From the IMG/VR virus record IMGVR_UViG_3300041586_000126, positions 1 to 64,000 of that record: a stretch of DNA of 64,000 nucleotides, one strand, 5' to 3'. A program made the translations under genes and the position numbers. Source of the DNA: a virus. Below, in pieces: positions 45,848 through 56,900 of this stretch. The notes under the pieces were generated by a model. The model searched no databases. It saw only the letters and a list, made by a program, of their open reading frames with translations, and was not told the DNA's origin. How positions within the stretch are numbered: position 1 is the stretch's first letter; the number at the start of each line of letters is the position of its first letter.

Positions 45848-46561
45848 ATGGAGGAAATAAAAAAAACACGCAAACCTAAGAGCAAAAATTACTTCACCCA
45901 GGATACTGAAAATGCTATTGTATTATATAATAATACTGAGTGTTCTGATATGAGAAGTAGAATATACGATAAAGAAATCCACTATGCATTCTTTAAACTT
46001 ACTCAAAATATCATTCATACTTTTAAATTTTATCACACTGAAGTAGAAAATTTAGAACACCTACAACATGAGATAATTATTTTTCTTTTATCAAAGATCC
46101 ATAAATTTGACCCAACACGAGGTACTAAGGCGTATTCCTATTTTGGTACTATAGTAAAACGTTGGTTAATATTATATACCACTAAGAATTATTCTAAAAA
46201 GATAAAAAAAGTACCCATCGATATATTAATGGATGAAAACTCGACCCATACTTGTAAAATTGGTGACGAAGAAGTCAAAACAGATCTTGACAAATATATT
46301 GAAATCTATTTGGAGCATGTTACTAAAAACATTTATACATTTTTCCCAAAAAAGAATGATGCTCAAATTGCGGATGCTATATTAGAATTATTTCGTAAAA
46401 GAGAAATTATTGAGATATTTAACAAAAAAGCACTTTATATTTACATTCGTGAGATAGTTGATGTAAAAACTCCTAAAATTACCAAAATAGCTAATAAGTT
46501 ACACGTTATTTTTAAACAACAATACATACCTTTTTTAGAAAATGGGTATGCTAAATTCTAA
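45848..46561 (+). CDS. Late transcription sigma factor (gp55-like), 237 aa
   Basis: Directs RNA polymerase to late promoters in T4-type phages. The gp55 pattern is clear: YFTQDTENAIVLYNN at the N-terminus, KEIHYAFFKLTQNIIHTFKFY, EVENLEHLQHEIIIFLLSKIHKF and RGTKAYSYFGTIVKRWLI, equivalent to a minimal sigma region 2. The C-terminal part is Lys-rich and more variable. Its presence explains the T4-late-like ATATTTATAAT motif before virion genes. Confidence 0.88.
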   Translation: MEEIKKTRKPKSKNYFTQDTENAIVLYNNTECSDMRSRIYDKEIHYAFFKLTQNIIHTFKFYHTEVENLEHLQHEIIIFLLSKIHKFDPTRGTKAYSYFGTIVKRWLILYTTKNYSKKIKKVPIDILMDENSTHTCKIGDEEVKTDLDKYIEIYLEHVTKNIYTFFPKKNDAQIADAILELFRKREIIEIFNKKALYIYIREIVDVKTPKITKIANKLHVIFKQQYIPFLENGYAKF

Positions 46562-46576
46562 TTCCTTTCTACTTTC

Positions 46577-46587
46577 ATATTTATAAT
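46577..46587 (+). promoter_or_regulatory. Late promoter motif
   Basis: ATATTTATAAT followed by AAAAATT; ATG at 46595. Confidence 0.65.
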
Positions 46588-46594
46588 AAAAATT

Positions 46595-46948
46595 ATGGGA
46601 GCATTAGATAGCGTTATATTTGGTGATAAAAAATTTTCAGATATATTAAGTGAAATATATAATAATCAAAAATCCAAACAACAACAAATTGGGGGGCTTA
46701 TTTCAGAATTAAAACCTCTTATTAAAGATATAGGAGATGCAACTCTACTTGTACCCCTTATTAAAGAATATATGGAAATAGGTGTTCGTAATGATGAACA
46801 GCTAATCAAAATGGCTACTATTATACAACGTGTAGTTAACAATTCAAGCAGCGATGATGCCTCAGGTATAACAGATGCTGAAAAAGATCAATTAATGGCT
46901 GAACTTGATAAACTTAATGAAAATTACGAAGCCAATAAAGATAAATAA
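46595..46948 (+). CDS. Hypothetical virion-block protein, 117 aa
   Basis: Helical: MGALDSVIFGDKKFSDILSE, IKEYMEIGVRNDEQLIKMAT; acidic C-terminus. First gene of the baseplate operon. Overlaps the next start by one base. No family recognised. Confidence 0.7.
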   Translation: MGALDSVIFGDKKFSDILSEIYNNQKSKQQQIGGLISELKPLIKDIGDATLLVPLIKEYMEIGVRNDEQLIKMATIIQRVVNNSSSDDASGITDAEKDQLMAELDKLNENYEANKDK

Positions 46949-48240
46949 TGTTAAAAACAGGCATATCATATTTAAATAACTCGGCAACATCCAATATGGA
47001 CAACTCACAGTTGTCTAACCTTAATAGTGGTGATTTTATTGTAGCTCGAGTACTTGATATCTCTATAAATAGCGACTCAGAAATATTTTCTATTACAGGG
47101 GGGTGGAGTGGGATTGGCTCTATAAAATTTCAACAAATTACTAAATCACTTTTACCTTCTACTAAAAGTCAGGAAAATACTACCTTTGCAACTCCTTGTA
47201 ATGGACAATTTAAATCTTTTCCACTAGTAAATGAAATGGTACTTATTTTTAAAGGACCTTCTACTAAAAATACTCAAACTACCAACACTAAAACTTTTTA
47301 CTATCTAAATACTTTTTCGCTTTGGAATAACCAACATGCAAACCCCTTCCCTGATGTGTATTTTAATGATATAACATTATCACCTTCTATGAATAAGAGT
47401 AATGCTGATATACAAGCAGGTAGTGTGAGAAAAATATCAAAATCCATAACATCAATAAATCTAAATGGTAATAGTGGGGGTAAGTTCATAGAAAAAGGGA
47501 ACATTCACCCTATTTTACCTTTTGCGGGGGATAGTATATTTGAAGGTAGATTTGGTAATAGTATTAGATTAGGAAGTACTTCCAACAATAACGGACTACA
47601 AAACAACTGGTCGTCTGCAGGAGAAAATGGTGACCCCATTACTATATTTAAAAATGGTCAATCCCCTTTTAATAATTCAAAAGGATTTGAACATATAGTT
47701 GAAAATATAAATACTGATCCTTCATCGATGTATTTAACTTCTACCCAAAAAATACCTATTAGAGTTGCAACGGCAACACAAAACGTAGGTGAAGGAGTTA
47801 CTATACCCTTTAATAATTTAATATCACAAACCCCTATATCCCCACAATCTTTTAACACACCTCAAGTAATACTAAATTCAGAAAGGCTTTTATTCAATAC
47901 AACAGTTGATAGTATAATATTTTCAGCTCAAAAATCGTTTATTGCAGAATCTAAAGAAGATATGGGGTTAAAATCCTTAAAGGGTAACGTAACTTTAGTA
48001 GCTGATAAGGGTGTTGTATCTTTAGGTAAAAAAGATGCAAATCAATCCTCTATTAGAGGTGATGACTTTGCTATTCAATTTGATGCTCTTGTAGGTACGT
48101 TAAAAAATCTATGCTTAGCTCTATCTAAAGAATCATCAACTCCTATTGCTGCATCCGCTTCAGAACTATTAATAAAAACTTTAGAGGGGATACAGCAAGC
48201 AACACCTAATTTTTTGTCTAAACAAGTAAAACTTAATTAA
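46948..48240 (+). CDS. Baseplate hub/spike-like protein, 430 aa
   Basis: N-terminal OB-like part (GDFIVARVLDISINSDSE), then the phrase LPFAGDSIFEGRFGNSIRLG with SSAGENGDPITIFKNGQ, typical of gp5-type baseplate proteins of marine T4-like phages. C-terminal beta-repetitive region LKGNVTLVADKGVVSLGKK as in spike proteins. No lysozyme domain is present. Position just before gp25- and gp6-like genes supports a baseplate role. Confidence 0.68.
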   Translation: MLKTGISYLNNSATSNMDNSQLSNLNSGDFIVARVLDISINSDSEIFSITGGWSGIGSIKFQQITKSLLPSTKSQENTTFATPCNGQFKSFPLVNEMVLIFKGPSTKNTQTTNTKTFYYLNTFSLWNNQHANPFPDVYFNDITLSPSMNKSNADIQAGSVRKISKSITSINLNGNSGGKFIEKGNIHPILPFAGDSIFEGRFGNSIRLGSTSNNNGLQNNWSSAGENGDPITIFKNGQSPFNNSKGFEHIVENINTDPSSMYLTSTQKIPIRVATATQNVGEGVTIPFNNLISQTPISPQSFNTPQVILNSERLLFNTTVDSIIFSAQKSFIAESKEDMGLKSLKGNVTLVADKGVVSLGKKDANQSSIRGDDFAIQFDALVGTLKNLCLALSKESSTPIAASASELLIKTLEGIQQATPNFLSKQVKLN

Positions 48241-48241
48241 C

Positions 48242-49684
48242 ATGGTTATTTTTACAGAAAACATGCTACTTGATTTAGGGAAATTATTCTTAAAGACACA
48301 ACAAGGTCAAAATCTTATAGCAAAATCCGAAGGGATTAATAGTGATGTAAAATCATACAAGGCATCGGCCGAGGTTTTAAAAAAATATGTTCCTGAGATG
48401 CAAACCTTTACTACAACTGGTAGGGTATATGATAAACAAACAGGTCTTCCCTTAAAGGGTATTGAAGTAAAACCTCAATTTACTTTATATCCTGTAATTC
48501 GAGTAAAAAGAACAGCTGAGGAACTACTTGAAAAGAAAAATGCAAATAAAGGAGAATATAAATTTATAAAAGATAACAATTCCCCCAATTTTACTAAAAC
48601 AGATGAAGAAGGTAGATTTGAAATTCAATTTTCAATACCCACTCTACCCTCACTAGGTAATAAATCACTAGTTAAACCAACTATTTTTTATAATGAAAAG
48701 GAATATGCACCTGCTATACAAAGTTTAATAAATGGTGATAACGAAATACCCCAAGAATTACCCATATTTGGTTTAATAAATCTAGATTTAGCCTCAAAAC
48801 AATCATTAAGACAAATAGAAGAGGAACTTGCATCTGTATCTGAAAAAGCTGCAAACACCGCTTTGGATGCTACTGAACTATTAATCAATGCAACCAGACG
48901 TAAAGTAATGGGTATGGCTACTGTTATACAAACTAAATTATTCCCATTAGCTTTTCAATTAATGATTCTATTTGGTATAGCTAAAATCGAGCAGGCTTCT
49001 AATAATCAAGAAACTTGTCCTAGTGGTGAAGTATTAAAAAGCATAATTAAAAGAAGAAATAGTGTAGTACGACAATTAAATAACATATATAGTGTTATTA
49101 TAGCTAATACTCTTTTAGCGGGTTTATTATTATATTTGAGTACTTTATTAAAACAATCACAAATATTAATTTCATCTATCCCAATTCCCTTAGGAGCACC
49201 TGTAGGGGTAGGTGTACCTTACTCAGTAGTAGCTAAGCTAGAAGATATAAAAAAACAAATCGACAAATTAATAAATATAGCAGATAATACTAAAAAAGCT
49301 TTGTTAATTTCTTTAGTCTTTTTAATAATATCTTTATTGTTAATTTTAAAATATTTAAAAGCAATTGATGGGTTAATAGATAAATGTACTATAGAGCCTA
49401 ATAGTGGGGAAACCATGATAGAATTAAATGCTGAATTACTAGCATTATCCAGTTTACAAGCGGAGCAAGGAAATCCTGTTATTACTAAAGTAAATGGGTT
49501 TATTATGTCTGTGCAGGTAGTTGATAAATCTAATGTTGACGATTATTTTAGAAGACAAGCAATAGCTAAAAACTCTCAGGGTATTACCATATTAAAAGGA
49601 GAACCTTCATTTAGTGCCGGAGATCAAATATTAATAGACGAATTAGTATTTTATATTCAACAAAACAATTTAAAAGCAGATTAA
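48242..49684 (+). CDS. Structural protein with carboxypeptidase-regulatory-like domain and hydrophobic segments, 480 aa
   Basis: Residues about 58-150 form a CarboxypepD_reg-like beta sandwich (TTTGRVYDKQTGLPLKGIEV, TDEEGRFEIQFS). Three hydrophobic stretches follow (about 227-250, 285-303, 354-373), unusual for a baseplate protein; they could insert into the membrane during injection. The C-terminus is beta-rich. It lies within the baseplate operon, 2 bases after the hub-like gene. Function not established. Confidence 0.65.
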   Translation: MVIFTENMLLDLGKLFLKTQQGQNLIAKSEGINSDVKSYKASAEVLKKYVPEMQTFTTTGRVYDKQTGLPLKGIEVKPQFTLYPVIRVKRTAEELLEKKNANKGEYKFIKDNNSPNFTKTDEEGRFEIQFSIPTLPSLGNKSLVKPTIFYNEKEYAPAIQSLINGDNEIPQELPIFGLINLDLASKQSLRQIEEELASVSEKAANTALDATELLINATRRKVMGMATVIQTKLFPLAFQLMILFGIAKIEQASNNQETCPSGEVLKSIIKRRNSVVRQLNNIYSVIIANTLLAGLLLYLSTLLKQSQILISSIPIPLGAPVGVGVPYSVVAKLEDIKKQIDKLINIADNTKKALLISLVFLIISLLLILKYLKAIDGLIDKCTIEPNSGETMIELNAELLALSSLQAEQGNPVITKVNGFIMSVQVVDKSNVDDYFRRQAIAKNSQGITILKGEPSFSAGDQILIDELVFYIQQNNLKAD

Positions 49685-49688
49685 TTTA

Positions 49689-49699
49689 ATATTTATAAT
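49689..49699 (+). promoter_or_regulatory. Late promoter motif
   Basis: ATATTTATAAT, 3 bases before ATG 49703. With T4-like spacing the transcript would begin at about the A of the ATG. Confidence 0.55.
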
Positions 49700-49702
49700 T
49701 AT

Positions 49703-50104
49703 ATGAAACTAAGTCAATTAAAACAAATAGTAAAAGAAGCCGTAAAAGAGGCAATACAGGAAGAAATGAAAGACATTTTATTGGAAGCAGTACGTTCTTC
49801 TAAACAAACAATTTATGAAAACCAAATGTCTACACCTACAACAAATGTAGTGGCACCAATATCTAACAATTATGAATCATATTCACCACTCCCTGAAACC
49901 GATAGATTGAAACTAAGAGAAAACATGATGAGTGTACTGGATGGAATGAGACCAGGAGCTAACGGTACTCTAAATGCCACTACCTCAAACATTCAACCTT
50001 TACAAATGGTAGGAAGTATGGATACTACAAGCCCAAATGGTCAATTACCTCAAGGAGATGTATCTATAGAAATGATTAATAATATAATGCAAGGAAAAAT
50101 ATAA
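49703..50104 (+). CDS. Hypothetical virion-block protein, 133 aa
   Basis: N-terminal amphipathic helix (LSQLKQIVKEAVKEAIQEEM), then a low-complexity Asn/Thr/Pro-rich tail and a short C-terminal helix. Such helices often act as docking peptides in phage assembly. Directly before the gp25-like gene. Confidence 0.68.
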   Translation: MKLSQLKQIVKEAVKEAIQEEMKDILLEAVRSSKQTIYENQMSTPTTNVVAPISNNYESYSPLPETDRLKLRENMMSVLDGMRPGANGTLNATTSNIQPLQMVGSMDTTSPNGQLPQGDVSIEMINNIMQGKI

Positions 50105-50107
50105 TAT

Positions 50108-50515
50108 ATGGCATTTGGGGCAATACAACAATTTCCAAACGATACCCAACCTAGAGTAGGGATAGGAGTTAATATACCATTTAATGAAGGTGGAGTATTC
50201 ACCCCTAATTACCTAACAGCTACCGCTATTAAAAATAACTTAATAAACTATTTTTTAACAAATCCGGGAGAAAGACCGGGTAACCCATCATTTGGGGGAG
50301 GTTTAAGAGCATTTATTTTTGAGCAAATAGTAAGTGAAAATATAGATTTTTTAAGGGAGGATATTTCAACTAAAGTTGGAATGAAATTCCCAAATATAGT
50401 AATTAATAACTTAGATGTATTACGTTCTGAAGATAGTAATACTATAACAGTACAATTATCTTATATTGTAGTAAACACATCTATTAGAGATGAAATAGTA
50501 TTAAATTTCGCATAA
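50108..50515 (+). CDS. Baseplate wedge protein (gp25-like), 135 aa
   Basis: GPW/gp25 family. The conserved core NYFLTNPGERPGNPSFGGG then LRAFIFEQI (about 50-77), and a C-terminal strand pair TVQLSYIVVNTS. Forms the wedge core with gp6 around the tube. The following gp6-like gene overlaps by one base, the usual gene order. Confidence 0.9.
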   Translation: MAFGAIQQFPNDTQPRVGIGVNIPFNEGGVFTPNYLTATAIKNNLINYFLTNPGERPGNPSFGGGLRAFIFEQIVSENIDFLREDISTKVGMKFPNIVINNLDVLRSEDSNTITVQLSYIVVNTSIRDEIVLNFA

Positions 50516-52356
50516 TGGCAACAAAAAGAAATATAAATTACATAAATAAAGAGTTCTCAGAATTTAGGTCTCAGCTTATTAATTATTCGCAAACCTATTT
50601 TCCAACAACCTATACTGACTTTACAGACTCCTCACCAGGAATGATGTTTATAGAACAAGCTGCTTATGTTAGTGATGTTTTATCTTTTTACTTGGATAAT
50701 CAAGTCCAAGAAAATTTTATGCAATATGTAAGGCAAAGTGATAATTTATATGATTTAGCCTATATGTACGGTTATAAACCTAAAGTAACAGGCTTAGCCG
50801 AAACTACAATGGAATTTTTTCAACAACTCCCTTCTATACAGGTAGGAGATGTTTTCCAACCTGATTATAACTACTGCGTTAATATACCTAGTAATACTGT
50901 CATTACAACCCAAACAGCATCCCCTATAAGTTTTACAATAGAAGATCCTGTAAACTTTTCAGTATCTAGCTCAAATGATCCTACGGAAGTGTCAGTGGCT
51001 CAGATGAATGATAGTCAACCCCTATATTATCTATTAAGAAAAACAAGAAAAGGATTTTCTGGGAAAATTAATACTGAAAGTTTCAGTTTTTCGGCACCAC
51101 AAGAATTTCAAACTATAACTTTATCATCCCCTAATATAGCGGGAATTATAGATGTGATAGATTCAGAGGGTAATAAGTGGTATGAAGTAGACTACTTAGC
51201 TCAAGATTTAGTATATGATAGTTTAAGAAATACTAATATTAATAGTCCTAAAACTTCTGAGGATACTGATACCCCATTTTTACTACAAACTAAAAATGTA
51301 CAAAATAGATTTGCAACTCGTTTTCTGTCTTCTACTCAATTACAAATACAATTTGGGTCAGGTAACCCTTTAAACACCACTGAGGATGTTATTCCTAATT
51401 CTATGAATGTAGGCTTAGGTTTACCTTTCGAACAGAATAAACTAACGGCTGCTTACAGCCCCACTAATTTTATATTTACCAATACCTACGGTGTATCACC
51501 TACTAATACAACCTTAACAATCAGATATTATACTGGAGGTGGGGTTGTTTCGAATGTGTTATCAAATTCCGTTAATTTATTAAATAAAAATGATATTACC
51601 TTTAATACAAGAAGATTAAATTCTAATACTTCAAACTATATATTTAATACCATAGCTGCTAATAATGTAGTAGCGGCGAGTGGGGGGCAAGATGGAGATA
51701 CAATTGAAGAAATTAGACAGAATTCTATTTCTCAATTCTCTACACAAATGAGAAATGTAACTCGAGATGACTATTTAGTAAGAGCATTAAGTATGCCTTC
51801 AAAATATGGTGTAGTATCTAAAGCTTTAACTCAAAAACCTAATGCTGAAAGCTCTAATACTACTTTAGAACTATATGTTTTAACTAATGATTTAAATAAC
51901 AAATTAACAATTTCCTCTAATTCACTAAAAGAAAATCTTCGTACTTATATTAATCAATACCGAATGATTGGCGATACTATAAGCATTAAAGATGCTTTTA
52001 TAATTAATTTTGGAATTCAATTTGAAATAATAACATATCCTAATTTTAATAATAATGAAGTGACTGAGAGGTGTATATCATCTTTACAAGATTATTTCCA
52101 AATAGATAAATGGCAAATTAACCAACCCATAATTTTATCTAGTCTTTTTGTATTACTAGATTCACTAGAAGGAGTACAAACGGTTAGAACAATTACAGTT
52201 GAGAACATAGCAGGAACACTATCTGGATATTCACCTTGGGCTTATGATATGGATGGGGCTAATCAAAATGGTACTATATTCCCATCTCTAGACCCTAGTA
52301 TATTTGAATTAAAATATCCTAACACTGACATTAAAGGAAGAGTAGTAAACATATAA
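50515..52356 (+). CDS. Baseplate wedge protein (gp6/BaseplateJ-like), 613 aa
   Basis: N-terminal FTDSSPGMMFIEQAAYVSDVLSFYLDNQ-type start, the ring-forming feature of gp6. The BaseplateJ part carries GQDGDTIEEIRQNSISQFSTQ and RNVTRDDYLVRALSMPSKYG (about 397-435). Length similar to T4 gp6 (660 aa). Part of the wedge that encloses the hub. Confidence 0.9.
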   Translation: MATKRNINYINKEFSEFRSQLINYSQTYFPTTYTDFTDSSPGMMFIEQAAYVSDVLSFYLDNQVQENFMQYVRQSDNLYDLAYMYGYKPKVTGLAETTMEFFQQLPSIQVGDVFQPDYNYCVNIPSNTVITTQTASPISFTIEDPVNFSVSSSNDPTEVSVAQMNDSQPLYYLLRKTRKGFSGKINTESFSFSAPQEFQTITLSSPNIAGIIDVIDSEGNKWYEVDYLAQDLVYDSLRNTNINSPKTSEDTDTPFLLQTKNVQNRFATRFLSSTQLQIQFGSGNPLNTTEDVIPNSMNVGLGLPFEQNKLTAAYSPTNFIFTNTYGVSPTNTTLTIRYYTGGGVVSNVLSNSVNLLNKNDITFNTRRLNSNTSNYIFNTIAANNVVAASGGQDGDTIEEIRQNSISQFSTQMRNVTRDDYLVRALSMPSKYGVVSKALTQKPNAESSNTTLELYVLTNDLNNKLTISSNSLKENLRTYINQYRMIGDTISIKDAFIINFGIQFEIITYPNFNNNEVTERCISSLQDYFQIDKWQINQPIILSSLFVLLDSLEGVQTVRTITVENIAGTLSGYSPWAYDMDGANQNGTIFPSLDPSIFELKYPNTDIKGRVVNI

Positions 52357-52358
52357 TT

Positions 52359-53528
52359 ATGGCTGTATACAAATTATTTCCCTCACAAGATGCTTCTATA
52401 TATAGTGGTAATCCTTCTATGAACACCGGACTTGATCCTATTTTAGATGTAGCTAACTACGTTACAGATATAAACCCTGTATCCAGAGTAGCAAGATCTT
52501 TAGTTAAGTTTGATCAATCCGAAATAGAAGATGTGATTGATTCAATATCTAAGGTAACAGGTTCTTGGGATAACTGGTCAGGAAGTTTAAAATTAAATGT
52601 AGCTAAGGCAACTAATGTTATTTTAGAATCAAAAATTGAAGTATACCCCATATCAGGCTCATGGAATAATGGTTCTGGGCAACATATGGATAATCCCGTT
52701 AATCATACAGGAACAAGCTGGGTATTTTCAGATTTTTCAGGTTCAAATAAATGGCCAACTTTAAATCTTCCTCCCTTAGTTACATCCTCTTATTCTGGAA
52801 GTAGTAATGCTGGTGGGGGAACCTGGTTTACAGGTTCAGGTGGTTATGATGGGGTTGGTTCTTTAGAATTTACTCAATCTTTTAATTTAAGAAGCAATAA
52901 GGATTTAGATATTAATGTAACAGATGCTTTAAAGGTATGGTACTCTTCATCTAAAAATATAAATGAAGGTTTAACTGAAATACCAAATGAAGGGTTTATA
53001 ATTAAATGGGAAGACAGTAAGGAATTTTCAACAGAAAGATCAATATCCCCCCAATTAAGTTATTACTCTATTGATACTAATACTATTTACCCCCCTCAAC
53101 TAGAAATAAAATGGGATGATTCTGTTTATGAGACTGGGTCTTTAAGTGTAATAGATACCCCACATTTGTTTGTAGCATTGGACAACAACCCGGGTATATT
53201 TTATAGTGAAAGTATAAATAATTTTAGACTAAATGTTCGCCCTGAATTTCCAAAACGTAGTTTTCAAACATCCTCTATTTATACAACTAATTACGCCCTA
53301 CCATCACAATCCCTTTATGCAATTAAAGATTTAGATACTAATGAATTTGTAATAAATTTTGATAAATCATTTACCAACATTAGTTGTGACTCTACTGGAA
53401 GCTTTTTTACTGTTTACATGAGTGGTTTGGAGCCCGAAAGATACTATAGTATATTAATACAGACTAACATAAATGGACAGACCATAGTGATGGATGAAAA
53501 CTACTACTTTAAAGTAGTTAACGGATAG
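52359..53528 (+). CDS. Baseplate-region protein with DNRLRE-like domain, 389 aa
   Basis: N-terminal FPSQDASIYSGNPSMNTGLD is the start phrase of DNRLRE-type beta domains found on surface and fibre proteins. Many GSW/GSSN turns and Trp residues mark beta sheets throughout. The C-terminal 100 residues look like an Ig-like fold. Likely on the baseplate periphery or linking to fibres. Confidence 0.65.
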   Translation: MAVYKLFPSQDASIYSGNPSMNTGLDPILDVANYVTDINPVSRVARSLVKFDQSEIEDVIDSISKVTGSWDNWSGSLKLNVAKATNVILESKIEVYPISGSWNNGSGQHMDNPVNHTGTSWVFSDFSGSNKWPTLNLPPLVTSSYSGSSNAGGGTWFTGSGGYDGVGSLEFTQSFNLRSNKDLDINVTDALKVWYSSSKNINEGLTEIPNEGFIIKWEDSKEFSTERSISPQLSYYSIDTNTIYPPQLEIKWDDSVYETGSLSVIDTPHLFVALDNNPGIFYSESINNFRLNVRPEFPKRSFQTSSIYTTNYALPSQSLYAIKDLDTNEFVINFDKSFTNISCDSTGSFFTVYMSGLEPERYYSILIQTNINGQTIVMDENYYFKVVNG

Positions 53529-53535
53529 ATATAAA

Positions 53536-53985
53536 ATGGAGAATAATAATAAAATAAATTTAGTACGAGAAGTATATTCAAAAACAGGATATCCTAAAAT
53601 AATTGATACAAAATTTAATCAGTTAGGGAATATTTCTGTTAATGAACAACTTAATGCTTCAATTACTGTAGATCAATTTTTTGAAACTTACACTCAATTA
53701 TTTTACGATATCCCCTCTTACGGTAATATAAACTCACATGAATACTTAATCACAACAAGCACAGAATATATTGGTTTTGAAGCAGATAACGCCATTATAA
53801 ACGCATTACAATCAGAAATAACACAATTAAGAAGAGATTTATTACAATCTCAAATTGATATGGCCGAAACCTTATCAGGAAATAATTTGGGTATTGACCT
53901 AAACTCCCTAGAAGATGAAAATCTTCAAGGTAATGCCTTTAAGGAAATTCAATCAAGAATTCAACAATCAACAATAGTTAATTAA
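53536..53985 (+). CDS. Hypothetical baseplate-region protein, 149 aa
   Basis: Central FDIPSYGNINSHEYLITTST, then a coiled coil (IINALQSEITQLRRDLLQSQ). A small protein between two large structural genes and overlapping the next start, so co-assembly is likely. Confidence 0.7.
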   Translation: MENNNKINLVREVYSKTGYPKIIDTKFNQLGNISVNEQLNASITVDQFFETYTQLFYDIPSYGNINSHEYLITTSTEYIGFEADNAIINALQSEITQLRRDLLQSQIDMAETLSGNNLGIDLNSLEDENLQGNAFKEIQSRIQQSTIVN

Positions 53986-56900
53986 TGGAAGAATTAAATA
54001 GTATAACAATCAATCCTGTAGATCCTACTACATTTGAATATCAAGAATATTTAGATAGGGATATTAATTTAATATCTTCTTCAAGGTTAGATACTACATT
54101 CACCCCTACTACTGATTACATAGAGTATTATGTATATGATAATTCGGAGCAATTAATATTTCCTAATCCCAATTCTACTTTAGAAATTTATGACCAAAGA
54201 GATTACAATGTATTAAATGGGGATGTTATTTTATCCCCTGATGGTAACTTAGAAGATTTAGGTTTTGATGAAGGTACTTTTTATTCCACATATAATTTTT
54301 ATAGAAAACAATTAGAATCAGACCAGTTTATTAGGTATTATATCTGTGAAATTAGTAGTGATAGGACTGAAATTAGATTAAAAAGTGCGACTATACCTAA
54401 TGATTTACTTATAAGTTCCTCAAATTCTTTCATAAGATATAGAGATGAAGCTGATTATTTTGTAGATTTTTTACTTAACTTTGGGGGTGACCAACAAGTA
54501 ATAGCTAATAACTTAAAATTAGATACAGTAACTGAAGTTGATCCTTCTTTATTAGTTAAGTTATATGAACCTTTACCTGCTAATTTTAACTTAAAAGATA
54601 CTTTATGGGTAGTTGAGGAAATTTCTTCCCCTCAAGCCTATAGTGTAACCTTCCCACCTATAATTTTTGCTCCTAACGATTCTCAAATTATTAAGGGTCC
54701 AAATTATAGTATATCAATAACTCAACAAACAGGTGAATCCTCACAGTTATTTAACTATGATACCCTACTAAGTTCAAACGTAACTAGCTCTTCTGATCAA
54801 CTTAAAAATCTCCTAAGTAGAAAAGAAATAAGTATAAACGTAGATTATAAAAATTATAATAACTTTATTAAATTTAGTTCGGCACAAACCCGTTTAGAAA
54901 ATTTCTATTATAAAGTAGGATTAATACAATCTACTACGGGTCAGATAGATTCTTTACCCTTAAATGATGCTTTTTACAGTGCTAGTAAAGCCGAGTTATC
55001 AACTAATATTGAAAAAATAATCACAAGTTTTGATGGTTATGAGTATTTTTTATATTACGATAGTGGGTCTGCATCATCATATCCTAAATCTACTACAACC
55101 CCTCCTTATATACTAATGCCTTCAGACAGTGTTATAGTAAAAACATGGTTAGGTAGTGCCGACCCCGAAAATTCTTTTTATGGAGGGCAAGCTTTAATCG
55201 CATCAGAGTATGATAATAATAATCAAGATTATTTATACAACACAATACCCGAATATTTAAGGTCTGACCCAAATAACGAAAAATATGAATTATTCGTGGA
55301 TATGGTGGCTCAACAGTACGATAACACATGGTTATATACTAAGAATATTACCACAAGATTTGACGCGGATAACCGTTTAGATTATGGTATTTCCAAGGAT
55401 TTAGTAGCGGATGCTATTAGGGATTTTGGTGTAAAGCTATATTCAAATAATTTTAATACTAATGACTTATATACTGCATTTTTAGGATTAACCCCTTCAG
55501 GTAGTGATTTCCCATTCCCCTATATGACGGGTTCAATAGATGGTGAAGTTAATACACCTACTGGGTATGAGTACATAGATACTCAAATATCAGCATCCAA
55601 TAATATAGTTCCATTGGACGATGTCAATAAGCGATTATATAAACGAATTTACCATAACATACCTTTACTACTTAAGAAAAAAGGCACAATAGCAGGAATA
55701 AGAGCTTTAATAACTGCATATGGTATTCCTAGCACTATTCTAAGAATAAACGAATTTGGTGGGAAGGATAGAAATGATTTTCAAGACTGGGATTATAGTC
55801 AAGATGTTTTTAATTACGCTTTTTATTCCGATGGGGTAAATAGTACTATGACTTCTTCATTTGAATTAAATAATGGTTTTACACAAACTAGACCTAAAAC
55901 TTTACAATTTAGATTTAAGACACCTGGGATACCTGAAGATTCAAATCCGATACGTCAAAACTTATGGGTTGGAGATAGTAATACATCCTTTATTACATTA
56001 GATTATAATGAATTAGGGATGACTACTTCAAGTTATAGTGGGTCGACTACCTCCGTATTAAATGCTTATGGAACTTTAACATTTTTTCCTGACGGTAATA
56101 ATGGATTAAATAAAACAGCGAGTATTGATTTACCCTTCTTTGATGGGGGATGGTGGTCAGTAATGGCAACAATAGACTATACAAATCATGAAATTCCTGC
56201 TTATTTATACTCTGCTAACAGAATTGGAGATCAAATTGGTCATTCTGCTGTAAGTAATGTGACCCATAACTGGCAGTATTTTAATTTGATAAATACTTCA
56301 AGTTTTCCATACCCTCATAATATGTCTGTAAATGGGGATGAAATAACTCCTTTTGTAGGTTCATATCAAGAAATAAGATATTGGAATACTCCTTTAAGTG
56401 AAAGTTTATTTTATGATTATGTAGTTAATCCCTATTCAACACAAGGTAATACCATTAATATTACCCCTAATGATCTAGCTTTTAGAGCAGACTTAGGAAC
56501 ACAGCTAATAACCTCAAGTAGAAAATCCATACATCCCAAAGTAACGGGGTCTTGGGAGATAACGGAATCATTTGCCTCTGGAGACAGTATGTTTTATGTA
56601 TCAGGTTCATTTGTAGAAAACAAAGAAACCATATTTTTAAATCAAGTACCTGGAGGTATTAAAAATAGGATAAATGATCAAATACGTATAGCTCAAGAAG
56701 CAACCCCTTCTGGCTCTACATTATCCCCTTATAGGTCAATTCAACAGGATAGTTACCCAAATGGGAGTAATCCAAGTATTAATTATCTAGAGGTAGCATT
56801 TTCACCTACAGATCAGGTTAATGATGATATTATAGCTCAAATTGGTGCTTTTAACCTAGGGGATTATATAGGTGACCCAAGACAAATAACTGAATCTGGT

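Noticed and set aside
55132-55329. Minus-strand frames inside the giant structural genes
   Set aside because: Shadows of the long plus-strand genes, with atypical codon use and no promoter.
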